In this document: one piece after another, positions 7,769 through 15,107 of the stretch | Layout of the letters: every line of letters begins with the position of its first letter | Position numbering within the stretch: position 1 is the stretch's first letter | Origin: DAOUMU01 sp034409055 | Lineage (GTDB): Bacteria; Chloroflexota; Anaerolineae; 4572-78; J111 | Reading direction: 5' to 3' | Length of the DNA: 23,999 bases | Assembly (NCBI GenBank): GCA_034409055.1 | Contig: DAOUMU010000444.1 | Span: 1 to 23,999 of the forward strand | Translations under genes and position numbers: made by a program | The notes under the pieces: generated by a model | The model's database searches: none | The model's input: only the letters and a program-made list of their open reading frames with translations | Told to the model about the DNA's origin: nothing

Positions 7769-10700
7769 TTAACCTGGCGGTAGCTCCGGACAGGTTCGCT
7801 CGTAAAGAACATCAGAACCGATAAACTCTGCCCACTCAACCTGGCTTAGGTTACGATTAGCCATATGACAGGCGCGAGTTGGCCACATTTCGGTATTGAC
7901 ATCCCACAGGATGATAGTCGTATCTCGACTCCCCGAGGCCAAAGTCTGCCCATCAGGACTGAAATCCAGTCCCCAGACCCAGTCGGTGTGACCAATCAGC
8001 GGCGGGCCAAGCGGCTGACCGGTGGCAGCATCCCACAGAATGATGGTGTTATCCCGGCTGCTTGAAGCCACTATCTGGCCGTCCGGGCTAAAAACAACCC
8101 CCCAAACCTGATCGGTATGACCGGTAAGGGGTGGACCAAGTGGCCGACGAGTCTCGACATCCCACAGAATGACAGTTTTGTCGTTGCTGGCCGAGGCCAG
8201 AGTCTGGCCATCGGGACTGAAATCTAGCCCCCATACCCAATCGGTATGGTCGGTGAGAGGTGGGCCAAGCGGCTGGCCGGTGGCCACATCCCACAGAATG
8301 ATGGTGTTATTAGCGCCGCTTGAGGCTAAGGTTTGGCCGTCGGGACTGAAGGTAACATGCAACACTGCCTCGGTGTGGCCGGTGAGGGGCGGGCCTAAGG
8401 GTTGCCCTGTAGCGGTGTTCCAGAGAATAATGGTCTGATCAGCGCCGCTTGAGGCTAAGGTTTGGCCATCGGGGCTGAAGGCCACACTGCTTATCCAATC
8501 GGTGTGACCAGTGAGGGGCGAGCCGAGGGGTTGGCTGGTAGCCACATCCCACAAAATGATCGTGCTATCACTACTGCCCGAGGCCAGGATTTTTCCGTCC
8601 GGGCTGAAGGCCAGACTCAACACATCACTGGTATGACCGGTAAGGGGCGGGCCAAGCGGCTGGCCGGTGACCACATCCCACAAAATGATTGTATCGTCAT
8701 CCCCACCTGAGGCCAGGATTTTTCCATCTGGACTGAAGACCACGCTATCTACCCATTCAGTGTGGGCCATGAGAAACCGGAGCGCGGTCAAATCCCACAG
8801 CCTGATCGTTTTGCTATCAATACCCGAGGCCAACGTCCGGCCATCTGGGCTGAAAGCAACACTACTGACTCGTTCAGGGTTACGGAGAGGCAAACCCAAT
8901 GCCTGACCGGTGGCAACGTCCCACAGAATAATCGTATTATCCTCACTGGCCGAAGCCAAGGTTTGGCCATCAGGGCTGAAGGCAATATGCAACACTGCCT
9001 CGGTGTGGCCGGTGAGGGGCGGGCCGAGGGGTTGGCTGGTAGCCACATCCCACAAAATGATCGTACTGTCACCACTACCCGAGGCCAGGATTTTCCCGTC
9101 CGGGCTGAAGGTCAGACTGGTGACCTGATTGGTGTGCCCCGCGAGAGGGAATTCAAGTGGCTGACCGGTGGCCACATCCCACAAGATGATGGTGTTATCT
9201 CCACTGCCCGAGGCCAGGGTTTTCCCGTCTGGACTGAAAGACACGCTCTTCACCCCAGCGGTGTGACCGGTCAGGGGTGGGCCAAGCGGCTGACCGGTGG
9301 CCACATCCCACAGGATAACGGTGTTGTCGTCGCTGGCCGAAGCCAGGATTTTACCACCTGTCCCCCGGCTCTCCTCCAGGGTATCCGGGCTAAAGGCGAC
9401 AGCCTGCACCTGATCGGTGTGGCCCGTGAGAGGCGCACCAAGTGGCTGGCGGGTGGCCACATCCCACAAGATGATGGTGTTATCTCCACTGCCCGAGGCC
9501 AGGATTTTCCCATCTGGACTGAAAGATACGCTCCACACGTTAAACTCATGTCCGCTGAGAGGCAAGCCAAGTGACTGACCGGTGGCCACATCCCACAAGA
9601 CAACGTTATAATCTCTATCCCCGGCAGCCAGAGTTTTCCCATCCGGGCTGAAGGCCACACTCAAGATCCCATCAGACTGACCATGCAGGGTCGTGGCAAG
9701 ATAGGGGCTGTATTCCAGGCTGAGGAGTAAATTGTTTCTGTCTTCAACACGGTCACTTCTGTGGAGGGCTTCCAGACTCAATAATAACCCCAGGTCGGGC
9801 TGTTCATCCTGAAAGAAGATAGACTGCGCGGCCAACTGGTTTGAGAGAGCCTGCTGGGCGTGCTGCTCGGCTTTCTGCTGTTGAATCCTGGCCACGATAG
9901 CGGCCCCAACTGCCAACAGAAAGACCACGGCCAAGCCGGCAGCCAGCCAACGCAACCGCCTGCTGGCCCTGACCTGTTCCTCTGCTCGTTGGCTCTCTGC
10001 CTCCGCCAAGGCTTGGGCCTGGGCCAATTCGCGCTGGCGAGCGGCTTCCTTTTCCCGTTCAATCGCCTCGGTCGCCGCCCGACTGGCCTCAAGAAAGGTC
10101 CGTTCCAATTCATTCAAATCAGTAGGGTATGTCTCCGCCCACTCTTCAGCCTGAGCCAGACGGGCTCCATGATATAAATAACTCGGGTCACGGTGGCCCT
10201 CTTGCCATGAATCGGCCGCTTCGGTCAACTGTCGATGGGTGCGCAAGGCCGCCCGGTCTTCATCTATCCAGCTTCGTAGGCGCGCCCAACCTCGAATCAG
10301 GGCCTCATGAGAAACATCCACCAACGCCTCACCCCTAACCATATCATGGCTGGTCGTCACCAGCCGGGCATCGGCCAGCCGTTGCAGCACTTCTTCTACA
10401 GTCCCGGCCTGCTGCTCGTCGGCTCTGGGGAGAAGTTCACGCTTTCGGGCTCGCCGCCGGGTATCCTCGGCCCCTTCGCCGGGTTGGGTCAGACGCAACA
10501 TAATTCGCCGGACAATGGCTTGCTTGTCTGGACTAAAGTTGGCATAGAGGCTGTCGGCCCGCTGGGCAATGGCTCCCGACACACCGCCACTGGCCTGATA
10601 AGCTGACAGGGTGAGCAACCGCCCCTGCCGCCGTTCCCACAATTCTAACAGGGCATGTTGTAGTAGTGGTAGCGACCCCGGTTGCCGAACCACATCAGCC

Positions 10701-12319
10701 AGGATCGTACTCACCAGTTCCGGCTCAAACTTTAAGCCCACTTGCCGGGCCGGTCGTTCGATTGCCCGGCGCAACTCAACCTCATTCATAGGGCCCACTA
10801 ATACTTGGCGAGCTGAGATGCGGCCGGCCAGGTCCCGATAGGCAGCACAGCGGTGGTAGAAATCGGCTCTCATGGTTAAGACCACAATGACCCGTCTATC
10901 ATTGATCGCAGTGGCGTAGAGCAGATTCTCGATGAAACGTCGTCGTTCCGCTTCATTATAGCAGAGGGTGAAAACCTCCTCAAACTGGTCCACCACCAGT
11001 AGCAAACGCTGCTCGGGTCGGGCATCGGGCCAGGCCAGGCGCACGGCCCGGTGCAAGGCACGTCCATCAGCGATGAGGTCGTCCCGCAATCGCTGCCTGG
11101 CTTCCGACGGCTCCTCTTTACCAGCCAGAATAGTAGCCAACCGGACGGCCAACTCCTCCAGGGGGCGGCTACCCGGCCTCATTACCTGAATGATCCAATC
11201 GGCGCTACCTGATACTGCCCCTTGGCGTAGAGCCGGAACCAATCCGGCCCGCACCAGCGACGATTTGCCGCTACCCGACGCGCCCAGCACCGCCAGAAAT
11301 TGAGCAAACCGTGTCGAAACAGACCGGGAATGAGCCCCGAGAGGCTCTAACTTCTCCACCAACTGGGGGATGAGAGCCTCACGTCCAAAATAGAACTCGG
11401 CGTGTTCTTCCTCAAAGACCTGGAGACCCCGGTAAGGACAGCGTGTATCCAAGGGTAGGGCCATCTCCGCTGCCAATAAGGGGGCCGGTAACTGGATCTT
11501 ATCCAGGGTTTCAAGTAACTCTTGAGCCGATTGGAAGCGATTGGCCGGGTCCTTCTCCAACGCCTTCTGGATAATCTGCTCCACCGTCGGCGGTAAGTCG
11601 GAATTGATTGAGCGAGGTGGCGGAAGCGGCTCGTCTAGATGTTTGAGGATAATGTCGATGGGGGTGTCGCCGCTGAAGGGAGGAACACCGGTCGTCAACT
11701 CGTACAACATCACCCCCAGCGAGTAGATGTCACCACGCTCGTCGCCCACCTCACCTGAACCTTGTTCAGGCGACATGTAGGTTGGCGTGCCGATGATTAT
11801 GCCGGAGTCAGCTAATTGCTCGCTCCCAACGATTTTGGACAAGCCAAAATCGGTCAGGATTGGCTGCCCCTGGGGGGTAAGCAGGACATTGGCCGGCTTC
11901 AGGTCTCGATGCACAACACCTTGATGGTGAGCATAGGCCACAGCCTCAACCACTAATCGAAATAGGGACAAGGCTTGATCCAGAGACATTCGTTGTCCAT
12001 GGGCCTGGGTAGTGATCAGGTGCTCCTTCAGGCTCTCACCCGGCACAAGCTCTATGACCATGTAGAAGGTATTATCCACAACATCAAAGTCATGGACTTG
12101 AACAATACCCGGGTGACGTAAAGCGGCCACAATCTTGGCCTCACGCTGGAAACGATCCACAAAATTAGGGTCGTCGGCCAGGTGGGGGTGAATCATTTTT
12201 ATGGCCACATCGCGCTCAAGGGTTGGCTGGAAGGCTTTATAAACCTCGGCCATCGCCCCACGTCCCAAGAATTCTTTAATTTGATATTTACCGAGCTGCT
12301 TGTTAACCCAACGTGTCAT
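7769..12319 (-). CDS. Ser/Thr protein kinase - nSTAND1 NTPase - TM - 14-blade WD40 protein
   Basis: A 1516-aa multidomain signalling protein. Residues about 11-272 are a Hanks-type kinase with all key residues: glycine loop GRGAMAEV, K41, D139 (HRDLKPANVL), D157 (DFG) and MSPEQ. Residues about 290-600 are an nSTAND1-type P-loop NTPase: entry motif YRGLQVFEEE, Walker A GASGSGKSS with K352, Walker B LLLVVDQFEE with D444, followed by a winged-helix/helical region. A long charged helix precedes one membrane segment (about 790-810). Residues about 876-1475 hold 14 WD40 repeats of ~43 aa, consistent with two seven-blade propellers; the seventh is short and divergent and may mark the boundary. The tail (ACHMANRNLSQVEWAEF) is typical of such proteins. 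Known of the family: nSTAND1-WD40 kinases are proposed signal-dependent or conflict-type switches. The trigger here is unknown. No clear Shine-Dalgarno at 12319. Confidence 0.93.
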   Translation of the reverse strand: MTRWVNKQLGKYQIKEFLGRGAMAEVYKAFQPTLERDVAIKMIHPHLADDPNFVDRFQREAKIVAALRHPGIVQVHDFDVVDNTFYMVIELVPGESLKEHLITTQAHGQRMSLDQALSLFRLVVEAVAYAHHQGVVHRDLKPANVLLTPQGQPILTDFGLSKIVGSEQLADSGIIIGTPTYMSPEQGSGEVGDERGDIYSLGVMLYELTTGVPPFSGDTPIDIILKHLDEPLPPPRSINSDLPPTVEQIIQKALEKDPANRFQSAQELLETLDKIQLPAPLLAAEMALPLDTRCPYRGLQVFEEEHAEFYFGREALIPQLVEKLEPLGAHSRSVSTRFAQFLAVLGASGSGKSSLVRAGLVPALRQGAVSGSADWIIQVMRPGSRPLEELAVRLATILAGKEEPSEARQRLRDDLIADGRALHRAVRLAWPDARPEQRLLLVVDQFEEVFTLCYNEAERRRFIENLLYATAINDRRVIVVLTMRADFYHRCAAYRDLAGRISARQVLVGPMNEVELRRAIERPARQVGLKFEPELVSTILADVVRQPGSLPLLQHALLELWERRQGRLLTLSAYQASGGVSGAIAQRADSLYANFSPDKQAIVRRIMLRLTQPGEGAEDTRRRARKRELLPRADEQQAGTVEEVLQRLADARLVTTSHDMVRGEALVDVSHEALIRGWARLRSWIDEDRAALRTHRQLTEAADSWQEGHRDPSYLYHGARLAQAEEWAETYPTDLNELERTFLEASRAATEAIEREKEAARQRELAQAQALAEAESQRAEEQVRASRRLRWLAAGLAVVFLLAVGAAIVARIQQQKAEQHAQQALSNQLAAQSIFFQDEQPDLGLLLSLEALHRSDRVEDRNNLLLSLEYSPYLATTLHGQSDGILSVAFSPDGKTLAAGDRDYNVVLWDVATGQSLGLPLSGHEFNVWSVSFSPDGKILASGSGDNTIILWDVATRQPLGAPLTGHTDQVQAVAFSPDTLEESRGTGGKILASASDDNTVILWDVATGQPLGPPLTGHTAGVKSVSFSPDGKTLASGSGDNTIILWDVATGQPLEFPLAGHTNQVTSLTFSPDGKILASGSGDSTIILWDVATSQPLGPPLTGHTEAVLHIAFSPDGQTLASASEDNTIILWDVATGQALGLPLRNPERVSSVAFSPDGRTLASGIDSKTIRLWDLTALRFLMAHTEWVDSVVFSPDGKILASGGDDDTIILWDVVTGQPLGPPLTGHTSDVLSLAFSPDGKILASGSSDSTIILWDVATSQPLGSPLTGHTDWISSVAFSPDGQTLASSGADQTIILWNTATGQPLGPPLTGHTEAVLHVTFSPDGQTLASSGANNTIILWDVATGQPLGPPLTDHTDWVWGLDFSPDGQTLASASNDKTVILWDVETRRPLGPPLTGHTDQVWGVVFSPDGQIVASSSRDNTIILWDAATGQPLGPPLIGHTDWVWGLDFSPDGQTLASGSRDTTIILWDVNTEMWPTRACHMANRNLSQVEWAEFIGSDVLYERTCPELPPG
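7895..9694 (-). repeat. Tandem WD40-coding repeats, ~129-bp period, 14 units
   Basis: Fourteen in-frame units of about 129 bp encode the propeller blades, most ending in a form of TIILWDVATGQPLGPPLTGH. Some units share long exact identities: 39 nt at 8357-8395 equals 8987-9025, and 42 nt at 8522-8563 equals 9023-9064. Blade 3 carries a 27-nt in-frame insertion near 9354-9384. The exact identities include synonymous positions, pointing to recent copying between blades. Confidence 0.9.
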
Positions 12320-12353
12320 TGTGTTGTACTGGAAACGAGATATGTACTAAAAT

Positions 12354-12475
12354 CAATACTTTTCAAATAACGTTATTTGTGAGTAGAGGAGCGGAGCATC
12401 CTCAGATGCGGAGCGGGCTTTGCAGGCGCCGTTCGCATCTGAGGATGCTCACTCCACCTTATTTGAAAGGTATTG
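12354..12475. repeat. Nested palindromic element (MITE-like)
   Basis: Outer arms 12354-12370 and 12459-12475 match in 16 of 17 bases as inverted repeats. Inner arms 12394-12410 and 12434-12450 are a perfect 17-bp inverted repeat. The left half also contains a perfect 16-bp palindrome at 12364-12379 (CAAATAACGTTATTTG). The element sits between the giant kinase gene and the lysS terminator and would form a long cruciform or RNA hairpin. No ORF is inside. It could be a non-autonomous mobile repeat or an operator region; the sequence alone does not decide. Confidence 0.75.
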
Positions 12476-12563
12476 GTACTAAATTACCCCTTACATAAAT
12501 TATGCAATAAATTACCACGAGGGTCAATAGGATAACCAGCCTCACTCCATACTTATTGCCAGC

Positions 12564-12590
12564 TAAACAAAAACCCCGCCGTCGCGGGGT
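12564..12590 (-). terminator. Intrinsic terminator of lysS
   Basis: On the minus strand ACCCCGC (complement of 12584-12590), a 4-nt loop and GCGGGGT form a 7-bp GC-rich stem followed directly by TTTTGTTT. It lies about 40 nt past the lysS stop. Confidence 0.88.
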
Positions 12591-12632
12591 AGGGTGAATA
12601 AACAAGATCGGTAACAATCACTCCTATCCAAC

Positions 12633-14144
12633 TCACTCCCGCGCTCGCATATGGGGGAACAAGATCACCTCGCGGATAGATTGCTGGTCGGTCAGGAGCA
12701 TGACGACCCGGTCGATCCCAATACCCAGGCCACCGGTGGGCGGCATGCCGTGCATCAAGGCCAGCACGTAGTCATCATCCATAACGTGGGCTTCTTCGTC
12801 GCCACCTGCTTGTTGCTCCACGAAGCGCTGGCGTTGAGTAAGGGGGTCGTTCAGCTCAGAGTAGGCGTTGCCAACTTCTATACCGACGATAAAGGCCTCA
12901 AATCGTTCCACCATACGCGGGTCAGCCGGGTTTTGCTTGGACAGGGGGGAAATATCCAGAGGGAAAGTGTGAATAAAGGTGGGGTTGACGATGGTCGGCT
13001 CAACGTACTCACCCAGTAGTTCATCCACCAATTTGCCCCAGGTTGGCTGCGGCGACACCTCCAACTGGCGACGCTGACATTCATCCCACAAGGCTTTGAC
13101 ATCGGCATAGGTTTCAAAAATGTCGATACCGGTTTGCTCCCTAATGGCCTCGGCCAGACTGATTCGTTTCCAGGGCGGCATCAGGTCAACTTCCTTGCCG
13201 TCAAAGATAACCTTGGTTGTCCCCAATACTTCCTGGGCTATAAAGGCGATCATATATTCGGTCAGGCGCATCACGTCTTCATAATCAGCATAGGCCCAGT
13301 AACACTCCATCATCGTAAATTCCGGGTTGTGCTTGGTGCTAATGCCCTCGTTGCGAAAATCTTTGCAGATTTCATAGACCTTGTCAAAACCACCGACAAT
13401 CAACCGCTTTAGATAAAGTTCATCTGAAATACGCAGATAAAGCTCCATATCCAGCACATTGTGATAGGTGGTAAAGGGGCGAGCCATTGCCCCGCCGTAG
13501 ATGGGTTGTAGCGTGGGCGTTTCAACCTCCAAGAAGCCTTCGCTATCCAGATATTTGCGCATGGCGGTGATAACCTGGCTGCGCTTAACAAAAATATCGC
13601 GCACGTCCGGGTTAGCAATTAAATCCAGGTAGCGCTGCCGGTAACGAGTTTCGATATCCTTCAGGCCGTGCCATTTTTCGGGCAGGGGGTGTAGGGCTTT
13701 TGAGGCCAACTGGTAATTGTTGACATGGACGGTTACCTCGCCGGTACGGGTGCGGAAAAGATTGCCCTGGGCCGCGATAAAATCGCCCAGGTCAAAATCT
13801 TTGATGAACTGCTGGTAAAGGTCGTCACCCAGATCATTTTTTCTAAAATAAAGCTGCAAGCGGCCCGTACCATCTTGAATGTGGGCAAAGGTGCTCTTAC
13901 CCATATGCCGAATAGCCACCAACCGACCGGCCACTTCGGCCGTAACTTGCGGCTTCTCCTCACGATTGGCCGGCAGCTTCGCCTCGGCCGTCTCGTACAT
14001 GTGCACCGCTTCTGCTGTGGTATGGTTGCGAATAACACGGGGGGGATAAGGTAACTGGTCCCGCTCGACAAAACGAGCCAGCTTGCTCAGGCGCTGTTCC
14101 ACCTGCTCACCAAAATCTTTAAAATAGCTCAGGTCCTGTTCCAT
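12633..14144 (-). CDS. lysS: Lysyl-tRNA synthetase, class II
   Basis: Charges tRNA-Lys with lysine in the cytosol. The 503-aa protein has an N-terminal OB-fold anticodon-binding domain (VAGRLVAIRHMGKSTFAHIQD). The class II catalytic core follows: motif 1 near RSQVITAMRKYLDSEGFLEV, motif 2 around FRNEGISTKHNPEFTMMECY, and motif 3 in GLGIGIDRVVMLL, ending at LFPHMRARE. Length and layout are standard. ATG at 14144 chosen because AAAGG lies 7 nt upstream and the protein begins at the usual place. The in-frame ATG ten codons earlier lacks a site. It lies downstream of greA in the same orientation but behind a greA terminator, so it is either a separate transcript or depends on readthrough. Confidence 0.97.
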   Translation of the reverse strand: MEQDLSYFKDFGEQVEQRLSKLARFVERDQLPYPPRVIRNHTTAEAVHMYETAEAKLPANREEKPQVTAEVAGRLVAIRHMGKSTFAHIQDGTGRLQLYFRKNDLGDDLYQQFIKDFDLGDFIAAQGNLFRTRTGEVTVHVNNYQLASKALHPLPEKWHGLKDIETRYRQRYLDLIANPDVRDIFVKRSQVITAMRKYLDSEGFLEVETPTLQPIYGGAMARPFTTYHNVLDMELYLRISDELYLKRLIVGGFDKVYEICKDFRNEGISTKHNPEFTMMECYWAYADYEDVMRLTEYMIAFIAQEVLGTTKVIFDGKEVDLMPPWKRISLAEAIREQTGIDIFETYADVKALWDECQRRQLEVSPQPTWGKLVDELLGEYVEPTIVNPTFIHTFPLDISPLSKQNPADPRMVERFEAFIVGIEVGNAYSELNDPLTQRQRFVEQQAGGDEEAHVMDDDYVLALMHGMPPTGGLGIGIDRVVMLLTDQQSIREVILFPHMRARE

Positions 14145-14226
14145 AGAAACCTTTCTCCAAGAATGTGTTAACAAGCAAGCGTATCACCTCAATAATTCAG
14201 AGTGGGTTGAGAAGATACAAGCAAGC

Positions 14227-14256
14227 AAATAAAAAACGGGGTCTATTGAGACCCCG
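14227..14256 (-). terminator. Intrinsic terminator of greA
   Basis: A perfect 8-bp stem (CGGGGTCT at 14237-14244, AGACCCCG at 14249-14256) with a 4-nt loop is followed on the minus strand by TTTTTTATTTG. It sits ~35 nt past the greA stop and before lysS. Confidence 0.9.
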
Positions 14257-14289
14257 CTTATTATGCACGTTGATAGCATTTGGCGCAAG

Positions 14290-14757
14290 CTACTGTATCT
14301 CAAGAACCTTAAAAGTAACCAGGCCCCCGGGTGTCTCAGCCGTCACAATATCGCCTGCCTTGGCCCCCAACAGGGCCTGGCCAATCGGGGACTCGTTAGA
14401 GATTCTACCCTCCAGCGGATCAGCCTCGGCGGAGCCGACAATCTGATAGGTTTCCTCACCAAACCCCTCTTCCACGACCGTTACTTTGCTCCCCATATCG
14501 ACTTCATCCGATTTGCCGTTTTTCTCAATGAGGACCGCATTGCGCAATTGGGCCTCAATCGTTTGAATACGGCCTTCTACAAACGACTGGGTCAATTTAG
14601 CTTCATCGTAAGCAGAATTTTCGCTAATATCTCCTTCTTCTTTAGCTGCCTGAATGTCAGCAGCGACCTCTCTGCGACGTACATTGACCAGGTATCCCAG
14701 TTCTGCTTCTAATTTCTTTTTACCTTCTAAGGTTAGATAGATTGGTTTGTCTGTCAT
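14290..14757 (-). CDS. greA: Transcription elongation factor GreA
   Basis: Rescues backtracked RNA polymerase by stimulating cleavage of the nascent RNA 3' end. The 155-aa protein has the N-terminal coiled coil with the acidic tip EEGDISENSAYDEAK that reaches into the polymerase secondary channel. The C-terminal FKBP-like domain has the family signature GLVTFKVLEI at its end. Start ATG at 14757 has AAGGA 9 nt upstream. The leader is unusual: a consensus promoter at 14950-14978 is followed within ~40 nt by a terminator-like hairpin, then a second hairpin and a second -10 element. Expression may therefore be attenuated or may yield a short leader RNA. In the genome it is followed by lysS. Confidence 0.97.
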   Translation of the reverse strand: MTDKPIYLTLEGKKKLEAELGYLVNVRRREVAADIQAAKEEGDISENSAYDEAKLTQSFVEGRIQTIEAQLRNAVLIEKNGKSDEVDMGSKVTVVEEGFGEETYQIVGSAEADPLEGRISNESPIGQALLGAKAGDIVTAETPGGLVTFKVLEIQ

Positions 14758-14826
14758 TGGAATAATTCCTTACTTCTGATGTAACTTGTTGTTACAAACT
14801 AAACGTTTGATTAACTTTTACCTTTA

Positions 14827-14832
14827 ATTATA
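14827..14832 (-). promoter_or_regulatory. Possible second greA -10 element
   Basis: A perfect TATAAT on the minus strand lies 70 nt before the greA ATG, downstream of both leader hairpins. No good -35 is 16-18 nt away. It could give a terminator-free greA mRNA, but support is weak. Confidence 0.35.
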
Positions 14833-14846
14833 GGGTAAAATAGTAA

Positions 14847-14875
14847 TCCCTCGTTATCAACACAATAGCGAGGGA
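14847..14875 (-). other. Second hairpin in the greA leader
   Basis: TCCCTCGTTAT (14847-14857) pairs with ATAGCGAGGGA (14865-14875), with one mismatch. On the minus strand it is followed by TTACTATTTT, only loosely U-rich, so it may be a weak terminator or a stabilising structure. Confidence 0.5.
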
Positions 14876-14877
14876 GC

Positions 14878-14906
14878 AAAATAAAGAAAGCCCTTCGCTG
14901 GGCCTT
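14878..14906 (-). terminator. Early terminator-like hairpin in the greA leader
   Basis: On the minus strand AAGGCCC and GGGCTTT form a 7-bp stem (one G-U pair) with a 6-nt loop, followed by CTTTATTTT. It begins about 37 nt after the predicted start of the consensus promoter, so it would end a transcript of roughly 65 nt. Confidence 0.65.
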
Positions 14907-14949
14907 GTTTGGATCCGGTCTACAGCAACAACCTCTTTTTCGAAAACCA

Positions 14950-14978
14950 ATTATACATGAAACTGGTTAATTTGTCAA
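14950..14978 (-). promoter_or_regulatory. Perfect sigma-70 consensus promoter (greA leader)
   Basis: The minus strand reads TTGACA (14973-14978), exactly 17 nt, then TATAAT (14950-14955). Transcription would start near 14943, ~185 nt before greA. No other minus-strand gene intervenes. Confidence 0.85.
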
Positions 14979-15107
14979 GGGTTTTTGCCGCACGGCCCGC
15001 TTGATTTTAGGTTTTTACTGCCACTGGCTCATAGTGGCCCACCTCCTAATGAGATGTTGATGACCCCCTGCACTGCCCTAATTATACGCACCGGCCTGGA
15101 GAAACCT

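Larger units (their letters stand above)
12320..12632. other. 313-bp intergenic region between lysS and the kinase gene
   Basis: Apart from the palindromic element (12354-12475) and the lysS terminator (12564-12590), I see no coding capacity here. Bases 12476-12560 are AT-rich and featureless. The promoter of the kinase cluster should lie here, but I could not find a convincing -10/-35 pair. Confidence 0.5.
14758..15107. other. 350-bp leader/intergenic region upstream of greA
   Basis: This gap between the PIG-L gene and greA holds regulatory structure rather than a gene: a consensus minus-strand promoter (14950-14978), two hairpins (14878-14906 and 14847-14875), a second -10 (14827-14832) and a small palindrome TGTAAC/GTTACA (14780-14796) near the greA start. 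A 6-bp GCCACT/AGTGGC hairpin at 15020-15038 has no U-tract. The only ORF noticed (15 codons from 14957 on the plus strand) is too short to support. Confidence 0.6.

Noticed and set aside
8762..9574. 270-aa plus-strand open frame with repeated motifs
   Set aside because: It is the antisense shadow of the WD40 repeats; its repetitiveness comes only from the 129-bp period on the other strand.
7895..9694. Regular repeats that might suggest a CRISPR array
   Set aside because: Units are 129 bp, in frame, and encode WD40 blades; there are no short repeats with unique spacers.
14957..15004. 15-codon plus-strand ORF as a leader peptide
   Set aside because: It lies antisense to the consensus promoter, lacks a ribosome site, and no downstream plus-strand gene exists.
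15020..15038. GCCACT/AGTGGC hairpin as a PIG-L gene terminator
   Set aside because: Only 6 bp and no U-tract on either strand.
14758..15107. tmRNA, 6S RNA or RNase P RNA in the 350-bp gap
   Set aside because: No tRNA-like ends, tag reading frame, or conserved RNase P/6S motifs; promoter and hairpins fit a greA leader better.
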